Shown piece by piece: positions 34,481 to 46,895 of a stretch of 64,000 nucleotides of DNA. The translations under genes and the position numbers were made by a program. The stretch lies in NCBI GenBank assembly GCA_902729315.2, contig LR746267.1, positions 7,938,424 through 8,002,423 on the forward strand, given 5' to 3'. The notes beneath the pieces are model-generated. The model was not told the origin of the DNA, made no database searches, and was given only the letters and a program-made list of their open reading frames with translations. Source of the DNA: Spirodela intermedia (taxonomy: Eukaryota; Streptophyta; Magnoliopsida; Alismatales; Araceae). Every line of letters starts with the position of its first letter. Within the stretch, counting starts at the first letter, position 1.

Positions 34481-35286
34481 TGATGAAGAAGAATGAGTGC
34501 ACAGTAGAATGCCTTTGCAAATCCCTAAGATTAGAAAATCTATGGATTCCTGTGAGTGAGGGAAATTTAGTTGATGGATGTTAAACTTAGTTCCAAAGAG
34601 ACGAAATTTTAAATACGCGCAAAAAAGGAAAATTAGAGAGACAAAGGGACGTAATATGATCCGTTTAACTAAAAAGATCAAAGTATCACTTGGGGAGGAT
34701 CAAAATATAGACACTGGTGCGAGCCGTACCCACCTGAACGCCCCTCACACATGACCCAGTCATGTCCTTTCGATCTTATGTTTTCTCTTTCCATTTCTGT
34801 TCCCCTCTTCCCATTTTCTTCTAAATGGCACGACATGTTTTAAAAATCAATAGTAAAAGAATCGCAAAGGAGAGACAGACCCGTTGACGCATAGTAGATG
34901 TGAACTACGGGAATGAAGTATCAAAGTTTAGCCCATGAACTGGATGGAAAAATCATCGTTCATTTTCTACGGATGAGAGGTGAATTAGAAATGGAATATA
35001 ATGAGAGGTCGTGATTGAGTAAAGACCTGGGTCATGAGGATGATAAGTAGGGTTTGTGTCCCACTCATGGTTGACGCATTCCATGAGAATGGGTATATGC
35101 GCATTAGCGACAACTCAAGTAGATCAACATTATTCACAATAAATAAAGATGGTTCGTCTGTATACCTCTCAGTGTATGAACACGTCATACAATCGTCTGG
35201 ACATAATCCACAAATGCAAATGAGCATGAAATGCCTCCATTAGTTATCCAAGATGATCATCTAATGAGAAAAGGAATAGATACTAT
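31756..35286 (+). repeat. Tandem duplication between LRX copy 2 and the PYM last intron
   Basis: Unit 1 is about 31756-33083 and unit 2 about 33084-35286. Both open with CATTGGATATCA and share GGAACGCCGAGGCCCACAAC, GTCAGGATTCCAGAAAGAAT and the end block GCATGAAATGCCTCCATTAG. Unit 1 has internal deletions: most of PYM exon 4 is missing around 32310-32335, and about 1 kb of following sequence is shortened. Unit 2 carries the functional PYM exon. Confidence 0.8.
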
Positions 35287-36022
35287 TGTGCATTACTGGT
35301 TCACAATGACGCAAGGTTATTGGCAGAGGACACTGTAATTATATCGTCTAAATTTGGCTGTGCTCCCTCAATGACGGGGACCAAGAAAGAAGTGAAATAG
35401 GTGCCAGTCTCAAACCATACTGTAGTAACTCGTGAATGGAGCACAAAGGTCCTATAAAACATTGAAGTTTCTGCTGATCAATGAAACAGGATGCAATCAG
35501 TGTACACACGGAATGGCAGGATCAGGAAAAATAAAAGATATTTATATTCCAAAAAAAGATGAGAAGAAAAATAAGTGACAGGATAAAAGGAACCTGGTAA
35601 ACATCTATGAGAAATCTGACAAAAGAAAACAGGCAAAAACGAACGAAAAGGGTGACAGACGATAAAATAAATACAATCTGGTAAAACAATTTTTTCTATT
35701 CAAGCTAGGGGAGATGCAAATTATAAACACTAAAACCGAGGCTTACCCATAGTTATAATGGAAGCTATCATGTTTTCGAATTCTTAATGGATACCAGGCC
35801 GATCTATCTGAACATTGAACTTTATCCAACATTATTTATGAAAGATAACCCAAAAAAAAAATCCTTTTTATGGAGCACTATCGAACTCCTTAACATAATC
35901 CGTGATGTAAAAATTCTATTCACTAATTTCAGACCAAGACAGTAAGTGACACTATTATTAACAGAAACAATTTCAAGGCATCACGAGCAATCTGTGCTAT
36001 GGCTACGAACTTGGCAAATATC

Positions 36023-36081
<59 letters not shown>

Positions 36082-38788
36082 AATTTATAATTTCCTTGAT
36101 ATCACATTAGGTTATAAACCTTAAAGATGAGGTAAAAGCACAATGCTAGAACATCATACCGTTTATATCCTTTGTTTTGTATAAAAATTTGACTGGCAGG
36201 GAATATACAAGAAAGTGTACTTTATATTAATGATTGATTTCTTTCAATAAATTTCACAACAGAACTTCATCAATAAAGCCCACTTAAAAATACAAAACGA
36301 TCAGGTAACATATACAATTTTTTCTATCAAAATTGCATTATAAGGGTAAGCGTAAACGAATTCTGACAAATATCAGATCGCCCTTCATAAATATGTTCGT
36401 GAGGGAAGTGGGTAAGAGCAGTTTATATCACATAAAGGTAGGTCTGATTTATGATGGCTCTATCATATAAAGGTAGGTCTGATTTATGATGGCTAGGCAT
36501 GGAATATTATTTGTCAAAATATCTGTCTTCCTGCAACTTATCTAAAGCGACCTAATTTTTCCTTTATATTATTCATCAACAGAAGAAAAATGAAGTGGGA
36601 ACCCTCCCAAACTGAGTCCGTCAGATTAATTGCAATAAAAGAATCACTACATTCCTGATAGACAGATCTCTCGTAAGCAGTGGTGTTCAAAACGTCTCCA
36701 CATTGAGACGGATATTATAGGACTGAAATCACATGAATGGGGATAACACCACAAACATGGAATGTTCAAAAGACCTTAGCAAGAACAGTGACCAACTTTT
36801 CCTAACAGCTAGATCCTCGACTTGCAAAAAATCTTCATCATATCGTTGTAGTGAAAAATCAGCTATCACTAGGATTGCCGCATTGACTCTTAGAGCCAGA
36901 GAATGTTATAATGTGTAAAGAATTATATCCAAAAGGAAAATATACAAATTCAAAAAAATGAGTAAATTTGATTAATGACTGTCTTAGATTTCTTGATCCC
37001 AATGGAGTACACAATAAAGGAGAAGACGAAAAATGTGACAGAAGAATGCAAGAGGGGAATGAGCTTATATAGGATGAAACAAAGAGAAGGGAGGCCGATA
37101 AGCCCATAGATCATCTGTCATATCATCATCTTCCACTAGCCTCCAAATTATTTCTTCTATCCTTTTCTCCTCTTCCTCGTAAGTATATTAGACACCTTTT
37201 AAGAAATCCATGTGATAACGACAAAGGCATATTTGGTTCTCATGGTTACTTTTGCAAGACCCAGGCACAAAGATAAATAGTGCCGTATGATGGTCATGAA
37301 GTCTGTCCAAATGGGAAAGGAATCTCAACTGAGGACACTCGATATATGATCGGGATAATTCTCAGCAACGAAAAACACAATTCGAAACCTCCACAGATCA
37401 ATGTTTGGCATTGGAAAGGCCGAAAAAGAGGAAAATAGGAAAATTCACTGTGAGGACAGAATATGTACGAATAGTTTCGGACCACAAAGTATTACGCGAG
37501 CATGAAATAACCACCTTTTTCTTTATTGCTCGGATTTTCTTGTCTAGATCAGCCCCAGGAACTAATGAAACTGAAATATCTTCCAGTTCTTGGGATTGAC
37601 CAGCTGGTGAAGGTGCTTCAGAGACGGATAGTACAGTCATTTGACTGATTACAGAGTCCACAGATTCGATTCTGTCCAGTTGCAGTTGAGCAGAAGAAGC
37701 CACTCCGTTGTCCGCCTGCCTTGATTCTTCAGAATCTAAATCCTTGTCGTCATCCACAGTTGATGCAAGAGCCGCCTATGAATAGCTTCGTAAGATTTTC
37801 CGATACATAACATCAACCATAATATAAGAGAAAAATCTCTCAGATTTAAGAACAAAGAAAATGAAAATAAATTAATAACGAAAAAAGAATAAAAGAAGCG
37901 TCACTTGCTTGGGAACCCTTTCTGCACTTCAGCTTCTGTCCAGAGGAGACAACATTTTAAAAAACTATGGGATAGGAGAGGCTTAATGTAGTACTAGCCT
38001 TACCACTTGTTAGGAACGTTATCAGTTCAAGCTCATGAAAATATAACTGAGAGCTGCAACGGTATGAATTTCCGACACCATACACGCTGAATATGAAAAG
38101 GATGGATGTAGTGAAATGTACTGAAAAACTTGGCATACCACTTTAAGACACGGAGAAGGGAAGAACAATAAAATAGTAGGCATGGACATCATGTTATGTC
38201 ATATTTTGAAGGAGGGGAACTCAGAACTCAGTAGTTAGGGCATTTCTTGAACGGGAAATTATAGATAAAAGGACAAGGAATTGCACCTGATGCTTCTTCC
38301 CCTTCCGTCTCTCGTTTCTCTTGGCCGCCTTGGTCTTTGGCTTAGCATCCTCGTCGGGGACGTATCCCGGGGGGCCTTCGGACTGAGCGGCCTTCTTCAA
38401 CTGCCCGATTTGTAAAGCAAGAAATGAACCAATTCGAAAACGAAAACAAGCTTGCATATGGAAAGAGGGATGAATAAACCCTAGTCAAACGCTGTAGGGA
38501 CAATGTAAATAATAATACTGTGAGGAAATGGAGTTCAATAAATAAAAAGTACAGAGGATAAGGACTTTGGCAGAGGAAGCTCACGAGTGCACCCTTGGAC
38601 TGGTAGATGGCGATCTCGTCCTGGGGGACGTACCCAGCGCGGATGCGTACGGGCTTGCGGAGTGTGCCGTCCGGGCGCCTTGTGGGGGCTAGAATCCTCT
38701 CCCCTTCCTTGGGCGACCTGCCTAGCGACCGCAACGACGGCGCCTCGGAGCCTCCCGGCACCTGCTCCCCTCCTCCCCCGTGCATCAT
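33955..38788 (-). CDS. PYM: PYM (partner of Y14 and Mago), exon-junction-complex factor
   Basis: Binds the Mago-Y14 heterodimer and helps recycle exon junction complexes. Four exons on the minus strand: 38585-38788, 38287-38400, 37515-37775 and 33955-34089, total 237 residues, all GT-AG and phase 0. Exon 1 carries the Mago-binding domain (GERILAPTRRPDGTLRK, then IRAGYVPQDEIAIYQSKGAL). Exon 2 has a basic, NLS-like tract (KPKTKAAKRNERRKGKK). Exon 3 is acidic and serine-rich and ends DLDKKIRAIKKK. Exon 4 supplies the conserved C-terminus (IRLAEQ, LKPEQREKLAKVEGW, REELKLVEEKK). The last intron is 3425 bp and lies in a duplicated block, so exon 4 is easily missed. The start is the first ATG (38788); an adjacent upstream GTG is unlikely. 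Confidence 0.92.
34450..34479. repeat. (GA)n microsatellite in the PYM last intron
   Basis: GA-rich run interrupted once by GGG. Confidence 0.85.
36026..36077. repeat. (TA)n microsatellite in the PYM last intron
   Basis: About 26 consecutive TA units, just beyond the edge of the duplicated block (about 35960). Confidence 0.95.
36427..36496 (+). repeat. Two-copy 35-bp tandem repeat
   Basis: ATCACATAAAGGTAGGTCTG with GATTTATGATGGCT, then a second copy with one substitution, in the PYM last intron. Confidence 0.85.
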
Positions 38789-40647
38789 CACGTCTCCTCC
38801 TCTCGAAGATGCTCCCGCTCCGCAGCTGCCGTCCTCTTCCCGGTCTCTATGCCCACGCCCACCCCCCCAGCCCCTTGCCCCCAGAAGGGAAATGTTCCCA
38901 GGATGGTGTTCAAGCGCCGGGAGAACTCACAGGGCACACCGCAGTCTGAACGCGCTTAATCCGGATCATATTGGGTACCCGACAGGATCCACTTAGGCGA
39001 AGAATATGCGATTCGCTTTAAAATAACTGATCAAATATAAATTTTTTATCATAAATAGCCCATAAATAAATTAATAAAATTATAAAAATACAAAAATGCA
39101 CATTGCACATGCAAATCTCCTCGTTTCGTAGACATCAGAACAACAAATTAGGATAATTTTAAAAAATTAAAATATTACTGTTAATTATTGTATAAATTAT
39201 GTAATGCAAAGTGGATCTTTAGAATTTTCTGAAAATTTATAAATCATAAAATATTTCAATGTAAGAAAAAGATTAGAAGGACTTTTAGTGCATGTTCATA
39301 ATAATTGGTCGTCCTTATAAATGTAGTGTGGTATTTGTTATCAATAAATTTGAATATTCATACACATTATGTCCACATGTCACAACTATAGAAAAATTGT
39401 GTGAATAAATTTATTTTTTAAAATATTATATATATTTATTGTTTCATCTGCAATTAGAGGAACCTTATTTAATAATAAATTGGCATGATGTGAAAGTAGC
39501 CAAAAGTGCTCAACGTAAAAGGGTAGTTGGGTAAAACAAAGAAGAGCTTAAAATAATTATTAAGTAGGCCCATAACATAGAAAGACATTTTATTTTTTAG
39601 GCTTGAGTTTTTTTATATTTTTATAGGAAATCATTAACTAAAAGAGGTTATTTTTCTAAATCCAATTATTTAGGGGATCTACCACTGTTTTTGGACTCTT
39701 TTAAGGACATGTCTATTTTACATTGACATGAATTTTCTAAATCGATCAAAAGTTTTCTTTTTGTCCTCTCTCTCTACTTATAGATTTTGACAATTCCTCG
39801 CAGATTTAACGGATCCTATACTTTTTAGATCATCATAGATTCATCGTTTAAACCTTTTTGAAATAAAAGTCTTGTTTTTGTGTCCCAAAGGATTTCAAAT
39901 ATCATTAATTATCAATTTAAGACATGATTTTGATTATTTTTCTTGAGTTGCATGACATCACTGAGGACATTCATGCAGACCTAACTCCTCAAGTGACATC
40001 AACTATGTTAATTATTATCTTAACCTTAAAATAGTGAAATTAGCTTGCTATGATGCTTAAATTCGTCTAATTTTTTCAGTAAAATTATTTAACAATTTAC
40101 ATAAATACCCCACTCAATTGTCTCGATTTAGTGCTTGAAAAATTGCATTGGAATTGTGTGAGATGGCACGTTGCAGTGACCCACCGGAAATAATAATGGA
40201 TCATCTTAATCCATAGCTTGTATAATAAAAATAAAATTCATCATTTATATATTTTGTTGCTACTAATTACACGTGGAGAAGCTAAATAGTGGGGATGGCT
40301 AGACTTCGATATTATTCATTTGAGTAAGAAGAACAAGGCAAATGAAAAGTGTTTTGCGTTAAATAAATTTTGTACCAGACATTCTAAAAATGAGTTTGGC
40401 GTATATTTTCATGTTTTACCTTTTAGATAAAATGTGATATAACCTTATGGAATGGGTTCCAAAAAGTAATGATTTTCTGAGTTGACCGCCGACAGTGGGA
40501 AGCCGCGGCCGCTAATGAAGTCCATCTCGTCCTCGTCCTCTTTCCCACGGCTCCGGCAGCACGGGTTCTCCACCTTTTCTAGAGCTCGTTAGGCCGGTCG
40601 GTCCTCTTCAACCAGAGGGGAACCAGAAGAGAGGGGCAAGCAGGGGC
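38789..40647. other. PYM upstream region and AT-rich spacer
   Basis: 38789-38990 is the GC-rich PYM promoter and 5' UTR area. 39000-40480 is AT-rich without coding signals. 40480-40647 is the GC-rich 5' region of the glycine-rich gene. No clear TATA box was recognised for either gene. Confidence 0.5.
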
Positions 40648-40989
40648 ATGGCGGACAGAGCAGGAGGAGACGGCGGCGGGTGGGGCTTCCACTGGGTCCC
40701 CGGCAACGGAGGCGGCGAGTGGTGGGACCATCGCTGGGCCTTCGGGGCGACTCCCCCTGCCGGAGGAGGACATGGCGGGGCCTGGGGCTACGCTACCGGC
40801 ACCAGCCATGGCGGCGGGAACGCCGCCGGGTTCGCCTTCGGGTGGAGCGGGAACGGCAGCGGCGGCGGTGGCGGCGGCGGATTTGGCTTCGGGTTTGGTT
40901 CCGGCAGCAACTCCGGCGGGGGGCTCGGCTTCGGGGGCGGCGGCACCTTTAACGGCAACAACGCCGACCGGAGGAGCGATCGATCTTGA
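40648..40989 (+). CDS. Small glycine-rich protein
   Basis: Intact single-exon frame of 113 residues. The N-terminal half is rich in Trp, Gly and His (GWGFHWVPGNGGGEWWDHRW), and the C-terminal half is a Gly-Phe tract (GGGGGGGFGFGFGSGSNS, GLGFGGGGTFNG). It ends in a charged tail (NNADRRSDRS). There is no signal peptide or RNA-recognition motif, so it is not a typical secreted wall GRP or RNA-binding GRP. High GC and strong composition bias make several frames open here, so coding status rests on a plausible start context (GGGGCATGGCG) and the coherent Gly/aromatic pattern. Function unknown. Confidence 0.6.
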   Translation: MADRAGGDGGGWGFHWVPGNGGGEWWDHRWAFGATPPAGGGHGGAWGYATGTSHGGGNAAGFAFGWSGNGSGGGGGGGFGFGFGSGSNSGGGLGFGGGGTFNGNNADRRSDRS

Positions 40990-41773
40990 TCGTAGTAATC
41001 AACGAAATAAATAAATCTTGATGATGGATCACCCATGTAGTCTGTGTGCGAGCAGTCACCGGCGATCGCCGGCGGTGGCCGCGATGCTCGAATAATGGAA
41101 GACATTCCGCGTGTTTGCCTTTCCCTTCAACCCTCCCCCCTCCCTCTTTCCCTTTCTGCGAATCCCGAAGCAGAGTAACTGCGAAATCCATCGTCAGCCA
41201 TGGAAAGAAAGCTGAACGTATCATATATATTCGATTCGCCTCACTGGAAGCAGAATCTGAGAACGAGAAGGGCCCGGACTGCATCGGATTCGTGGGTTGA
41301 AGAGGAGGAGGAGAAAATTACGAAGGTAGAGATTACCTGAACCCCTGGTAGCTCCACCTCCAGCTCTCTTCCTCTGACCGTGTGTGTAGCGTTCTGAATA
41401 CTTGAACTTGGATCTAAAGACCTGCAGTGATCCACAGAAAGTGTAAGGTTTTTCAAGCATCTTGTCAGAACAAGGCTCAGGCAATCAAGATCGATCAAAC
41501 ACCCTTCCTTCCATCACGAAGGAAGATCCATGCCTGGCGGTTGGAATCCATTCTCGGGTAATACTGTGAGCTGAATGAATGTAAGGTGGCTGCAACAAAA
41601 GGCCATGGTTGGCGATCTGCGGGTAGAGAAGATAGAAAATTTTCTTGGAGAGCACCAGTAGATGATTATACACGGGCATCACTCAAGATTACATATATGC
41701 TCGTGGAGCCGAAGAAATGATGAAAATGACGATGCCTGTCAGCTGAATCATGACCATCTACCACGAGGAAATC
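40990..41773. other. Spacer between the glycine-rich gene and MFAP1
   Basis: Convergent 3' flanks. Short open frames exist on both strands (41221-41498 minus, for example) but none matches a family I know. Confidence 0.5.
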
Positions 41774-44700
41774 TTATTTCATTCCCCACTCCTCGGCGCT
41801 TGCTTTCAGTTTCCTGCTTCCCTTTGGTCTCTCTATGATTGTGTTCATTCCAGCCATTTTAGAATGGTACTTCGCTTGAAGAGAGCCGGCAGAAGTCCAC
41901 CTGAGAAGCCACAAAAAAAAAAAGGAAAACATTAGAATGAGGAACCACTTGACGTAAAAACGGAGAGTGGTTTGGAAATCGGAGTCGCAAAGAAGTGAAA
42001 AGAGAATGATTGAATGGAACGCTGAGGACTAAATCGTGATATTCTCAATGAAAGAGAACAAGATGTCAATCCGACACCGAGAGAACCAAGAGAGGAAACT
42101 TCGTCTAACAGCTACAAGAAGGAGAAAGGTAGATATCTACAATCGTAAAGGAGAAGAAAGATGGGTCAAGAAGAGGAAGTGGAGGGGCAAAGAGCATATG
42201 TACCAAAAAGGAAAATTTAATCCTGTCCCTAGGGGTGCAGTTCAGCAAATATATTTTAAACAGAAGGGAAATCAGCAGATATCATAAGATGGCAACGTTC
42301 AGCAGGTTACAGAGATGGGCAGGATTTACATCCGAATTCCCATTTCGTGATTACACCGAACAGACAACATCCGTAGATGAACACATCTGCAGAAGTCAAA
42401 TCCTGCCCTACCAAGGTCCTTGTAACACATCCGTAACAAAGCATTAAAGATTCTTCTGGTTTTTCGATTTCCAACATCATATTTCAAGGACTCTTATGCT
42501 CTTGTGCTTCTGATATTCTGAAAACTTGTAAACATCTCCAGAGTCCTTGCTATAGTAATTATTCTTTCCAGAGAATGTAATACGAGGATATGCAAATCCA
42601 AAATAAATATTTTCGTAAGAAGGTGTATAGATCCTCTCAAAGGCAGTAGTGCAAAGAATTTTTAAGACCTATCATTGACACACTGGGTTCTAGTAGGGAA
42701 GAAAAATGTTTATGGATTACCATGATAAATGAGTTCATTCATAAGCAACACTATTAGATTCTGAACTGTACCATGAAACATATGACCAAAGGAATGCAAT
42801 TGCTTCAATTCGTCACAATATAATGACTTGATGTTTTAGGAATCAATAGGTGAAATATTAAGAGGTAACAGTATTTCCTCAACAAAACATAATAGATGGT
42901 TGGATGGATTGGAGGAAGAGAGAGAGGAACAACAAGGTTTTTCCGAATCCACGAGAGGCATATGAAAAAAGAGAAACGATTGTCAGTGTTCCAGGGGAAA
43001 TATGACCATAAAGGTACTAAAGAAATGATAACAAGTTATTTCACTGCTTGTAGACAGCACAATAGAGGCAACATACTAGCAACTAGTACACTAAACACAA
43101 CGACATGAAGTTGTAAATAAAACGAAAAACCTCACGGCATCATTTGAAACAGATAAAAAAATCGCATGCCGAGGTCAATCAACAAGATGCTTTGAGAAAA
43201 TGTCAACTGAGTGGCTACGTCAAGCACATGCGTGTAGCATCCACGTTTTTTAAAAACAGCTCGCTGTCAAGGGAGGATAGACCCTTGGGTTAAGCGAGAC
43301 CCAAAATTTCAGTGGATTAAGAAGCAAGCATGAGTCACCATCACATCCATGGCCTTAAATGACATGCAATGAAATCAGAAGATGCGTAATAACACAGCCA
43401 ATGCCGGGATCTTCATCTAAGCCTGAATTTATTACGTAAGACTATGAAACTCGGGTGTAACCTAAATAATGCCTAGCACTTGGGGCGTACACAGGCTCTC
43501 TGTACATGATCGCTGGTGGAAAAGAAAATAATGAAGGGAACTCTGGTGGAAATTCAAGCTAACAGCCTACGGTCAGCATAAGAAGCAAAATGGAAGAGTA
43601 CCACCATGAAGTGAAAACGATCCTACAGATGTCTCTAAAATTATTGATAAATAACGTAAAAGGGGTAAAGATATACGTACGGGTTGTTCCAATCTGTCGT
43701 ATCCTCATTAACAAGATGCGTCCATTTGGTTCTCCCGCTACGCCCAAAGTGTTTGACCTGCATGACCTTGGGCAGAATAGTTTTATCCATCTTGTCTTCC
43801 CCTGTAGGCGCTGAGTAGTCACGGGTGTATATATCAGCTGCGCCAGCCGTCCCTGCATGGTCATCGGCATCTGACTGGAAAAACGCGCCCTTGTGGAAGT
43901 ATTTTTGCATGAACTTCCACTTCTGCTTCGGCGCGGACATTTGTTTGGGATTCTTCCTCTCCCATTCCCGCCGCTCTTCCTCTGTCATGTTCCTCACCCG
44001 CTCAATCTCCTCCTTCTCTTTGATCTGTGCCTCGCGGATCTCTCGGTCTCTCTTGATCCTTGTAATTTCCCGAGCCTTCCATGCCTCATACTCTTCTGCC
44101 TCATTCATCTCATCATCCGTGTTCACGTCCGCTACATCTGCTTCTAACTCCAAGTTCTTCTGAATTTGCTCGTCCTTCCGGATTTCCTCCACAACAATCT
44201 GTTTCGTTTCAACCTTGCGTTCCTCCAGACGCCTTTTCACAGCCTCTTCTAACGCGCGTTCCTCTTCCTCAAGACGCTCACGCTCGGCGATCGTATCTCG
44301 CTCTGTCTTCGGGACGAATATCGGCTTCACCATCGTGACGCCCATCTGCTCCTCGTCCGAATCGGTCTCGTATTCCGATTCCTCCTCTTCTTCCTCCTCC
44401 TCCTCCTCTTCCTCCACAACCGGCATCAGCGCGGCTTCCTCCTGCTCCCTCCGAAGATTCTTCTCCCTGATCCTTCTCCTCCGCTCCTCCAGAGCATCCT
44501 CGTCCTCGTCCTCGGCTTCTTCCAGACGCTCGTTCTCTTCCTCGATGGCCGATACGATCTCCGCCTGCCGGATCCTGCGATGGTCCGCGCGCACCTCCTC
44601 CTTGTTCTCAACCCTGCTCTCCACCAGCCGTCGCAGCCGGCGGTCCTCCCTCGCGGCGGCATCAAGCTCCTCCTCATCCCGGACGGGGAAGGCCCTTTCC

Positions 44701-44885
44701 AGGGCGGCCGACCGGGACGAGGCCGCAGCCGCGGTGGCGCGGAGGTCGCCCTCATCGTCGGCATCGGCGGCCCACTCGGGGGCTTTGCCAGGCCAGTATC
44801 TCTTCACCTTCGTCTGGCCGATCTTACCCCGAAGCTTGTCGCGGACCGCCATGGCGGCCTCGCTGACACCCGCCGTCACCGACAT
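41774..44885 (-). CDS. MFAP1: MFAP1 (microfibrillar-associated protein 1 homologue), spliceosome B-complex factor
   Basis: Nuclear pre-mRNA splicing protein associated with the tri-snRNP/Prp38. Two exons: 43681-44885 and 41774-41900, giving 443 residues; the phase-2 junction completes the Pro of NNP|W. The N-terminal part has KVKRYWPGKAPEW. The middle is highly charged, coiled-coil-like, with a run of about 12 Glu and SEYETDSDEE. The signature MFAP1 C-terminal domain follows: VKPIFVPKTERDTI, KWKFMQKYFHKGAFFQ, KHFGRSGRTKWTHLVNEDTT. Exon 2 encodes QAKYHSKMAGMN and PKGSRKLK before the stop. Without exon 2 the frame would read into the intron (PYVYLYPFYVIYQ), which is not family sequence. The intron is 1780 bp. 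Exon-1 GC is high. Confidence 0.93.
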
Positions 44886-45069
44886 GTTGGAAACACCCGG
44901 AAATCTCCCCCCAGAGGAAGAAGCTCGGAAGCTCCGTCACAAGAAACCCTACCCTGAGGACACACAGGTCTCCGCCCCAAAGTGCCGGCGAGCACCGCCT
45001 CCAGTAACTTTCGATGGGTGTGAGGGGGAGGTTAGCAGACCTGGAAACTGGGACGACCGGATGGGTACC

Positions 45070-45076
45070 ATATATA
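45070..45076 (-). promoter_or_regulatory. Probable TATA box of MFAP1
   Basis: CTATATATGG on the minus strand, about 185 bp upstream of the ATG. A telo-box-like AAACCCTA at 44944-44951 lies in the presumed 5' UTR. Confidence 0.45.
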
Positions 45077-45139
45077 GCGGTCCGGACCCGGTCCGGGCCA
45101 AGAGAGAATTTGATCATGCCTTGAGGAAATAATGGATTG

Positions 45140-46568
45140 CAAAATAAATATATATAATTTAAAAAATATATCATCCACTTCCATGCACTTTATAGAAAAG
45201 CTCAAGTTCATAATTCATCTAAAAATAAGAGTTGATGAGTAGCTTCATTTGACAATCAAGAAAAAATCATTAGAGGCTTAAATTATTTTTAGTATAAATC
45301 GTAAAAATCCAAATTTTAATAAAATGTTTCCCCAAATATTATTTTTTATGATTTCTGTCAGATTCATGAGGGATCACATAATTAGATTATAAATTCGTAT
45401 TTTACAAGTGGGGATGTGCAATATCTTTTAACCACCATTTTTTTAAATTAGGTTAATATGTTTTCATAGCCAATGAGTAGAGTCCACGTGAACTGGTGAT
45501 GAACTAAGTTCATATAGAACGTAAAAAAACCAACTAATCATACCAAATTTTATATATACATAGAATGTTAGAGATCCTATTGTTGCTTGCATTGAAACAT
45601 TTAAGGAAACTAAAACATGGTAGTGTTTATTGGTAGGTGAATAAGAAGATGAGTGAATCACAAGTCTGAAGGTAAGATTTAGAGATGTTCTTCCCTTTTT
45701 CGTGATCTTAGGGAGTTATGAGGGTAGTTGTAAGTCATAGGGTGATTTGGCCTTGGTCCCTCATATGATATTTAGGAGCATGTAAGAGCCTCTAGTAAGT
45801 GTAAGGACCATACGCCTTTTTCTCCACAAGAAGATCCCAAATAGGCATACATACCAAAGACACAAGATCATGAGCATGGTGTGAAGGAATAGGAAGATCA
45901 TGTGAAATTTCAAGGGGAGGAAAATACTATAGATGATTGGGATGGTTTTTAGGATTTTTACACGATTTGAGGCCTTATTGGTCAAATTGATGATATCATC
46001 GTGTCATTATTAGTAACGTACAACATGAGGGGTTGGTGGTTTGACCATACCTCTAATAGGTGATGCAACCATCCCTTTGGTTAAGCAATCCAAAATCTTA
46101 AGGTGGGACCTTCTAGTGAAGTTAAATGCTCATCCATTAATCTCATTCCACCATGATATGCAATGTACGAAGTTACTCTTACTTAGGCCATTGATAAAAT
46201 AATCTTTTTTTGGGTCATTGACTTAATTAAATCAAAATTAGATGTCCTTGGAGAAAAAAATTCATCCAACAAAATATTATAAGGTTTAATGAACAAAATG
46301 TACAATGTATATGATGCACTATTGAGACCCTAACAACCCAAATGAGCTCACAAGAAAAGAGGTCTCAAAGAAGTTGGCCCAACCTAGGAACAAAGTAAGG
46401 CAGATGAGATTGAGACATTGAAGGGGACAATTGCATGTGAGATCCTTCAAGACTAGAGATATGTGAGACAGATTGAATTTGATGAGAAACTATGGAAGAC
46501 CCAACACTGATGGAGCACGGCAAGACTTAGGTCCCATTAGACTCGATCGGAGTGAGATGGGAGGTGAT
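45140..46568. other. AT-rich spacer, no gene seen
   Basis: Short AT-driven frames only. The right part (about 46130-46568) may be internal sequence of the retroelement whose LTR follows. Confidence 0.5.
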
Positions 46569-46833
46569 TGTTGATGCTAGAGGACTCCGACTATAAAGAG
46601 GAGTCGATTGACCATGGAAAGGGAGGTCGGAAGAACCTCATGAAGAACTCTATTTGTAGGTAGAGACTCGCCATCTCGCATCGGTGAACCCAAGACCTGA
46701 GAGGTCTTGGTTATTTTGTATTCTTTCTCTCTATACCCCATGTACCTTGTCAAGGGTTCTCCCTCTTCCCTCAATACTTGGTATTCCAATAATAGCCATC
46801 CTGAATCTTCGTGGTTGTCATTATGCATCTACA
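46569..46833 (+). repeat. Candidate copia-type LTR (solo or truncated)
   Basis: TGTTGATGCTAGAGG to GCATCTACA, 265 bp with TG...CA ends, preceded by the purine-rich GAGATGGGAGGTGA, which resembles a polypurine tract. No primer-binding site follows and no second copy is present in the window. Confidence 0.45.
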
Positions 46834-46895
46834 GTGCAAGTGTTAGATCCTTAGTTGGCTAGGTGATTGGATCTAGAGGGTGGAGGGGAGGGATA

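Noticed and set aside
34090-37514. Possible alternative PYM last exons, for example minus-strand EEEEKRIEEIIWRLVEDDD near 37110-37190 and the frame at 36733-36918
   Set aside because: Neither resembles the PYM C-terminus, while 33955-34089 matches it clearly with a good acceptor.
44885-45132. Plus-strand frame running out of the MFAP1 5' region
   Set aside because: It is the antisense continuation of MFAP1 exon 1 and its 5' UTR; no protein family recognised.
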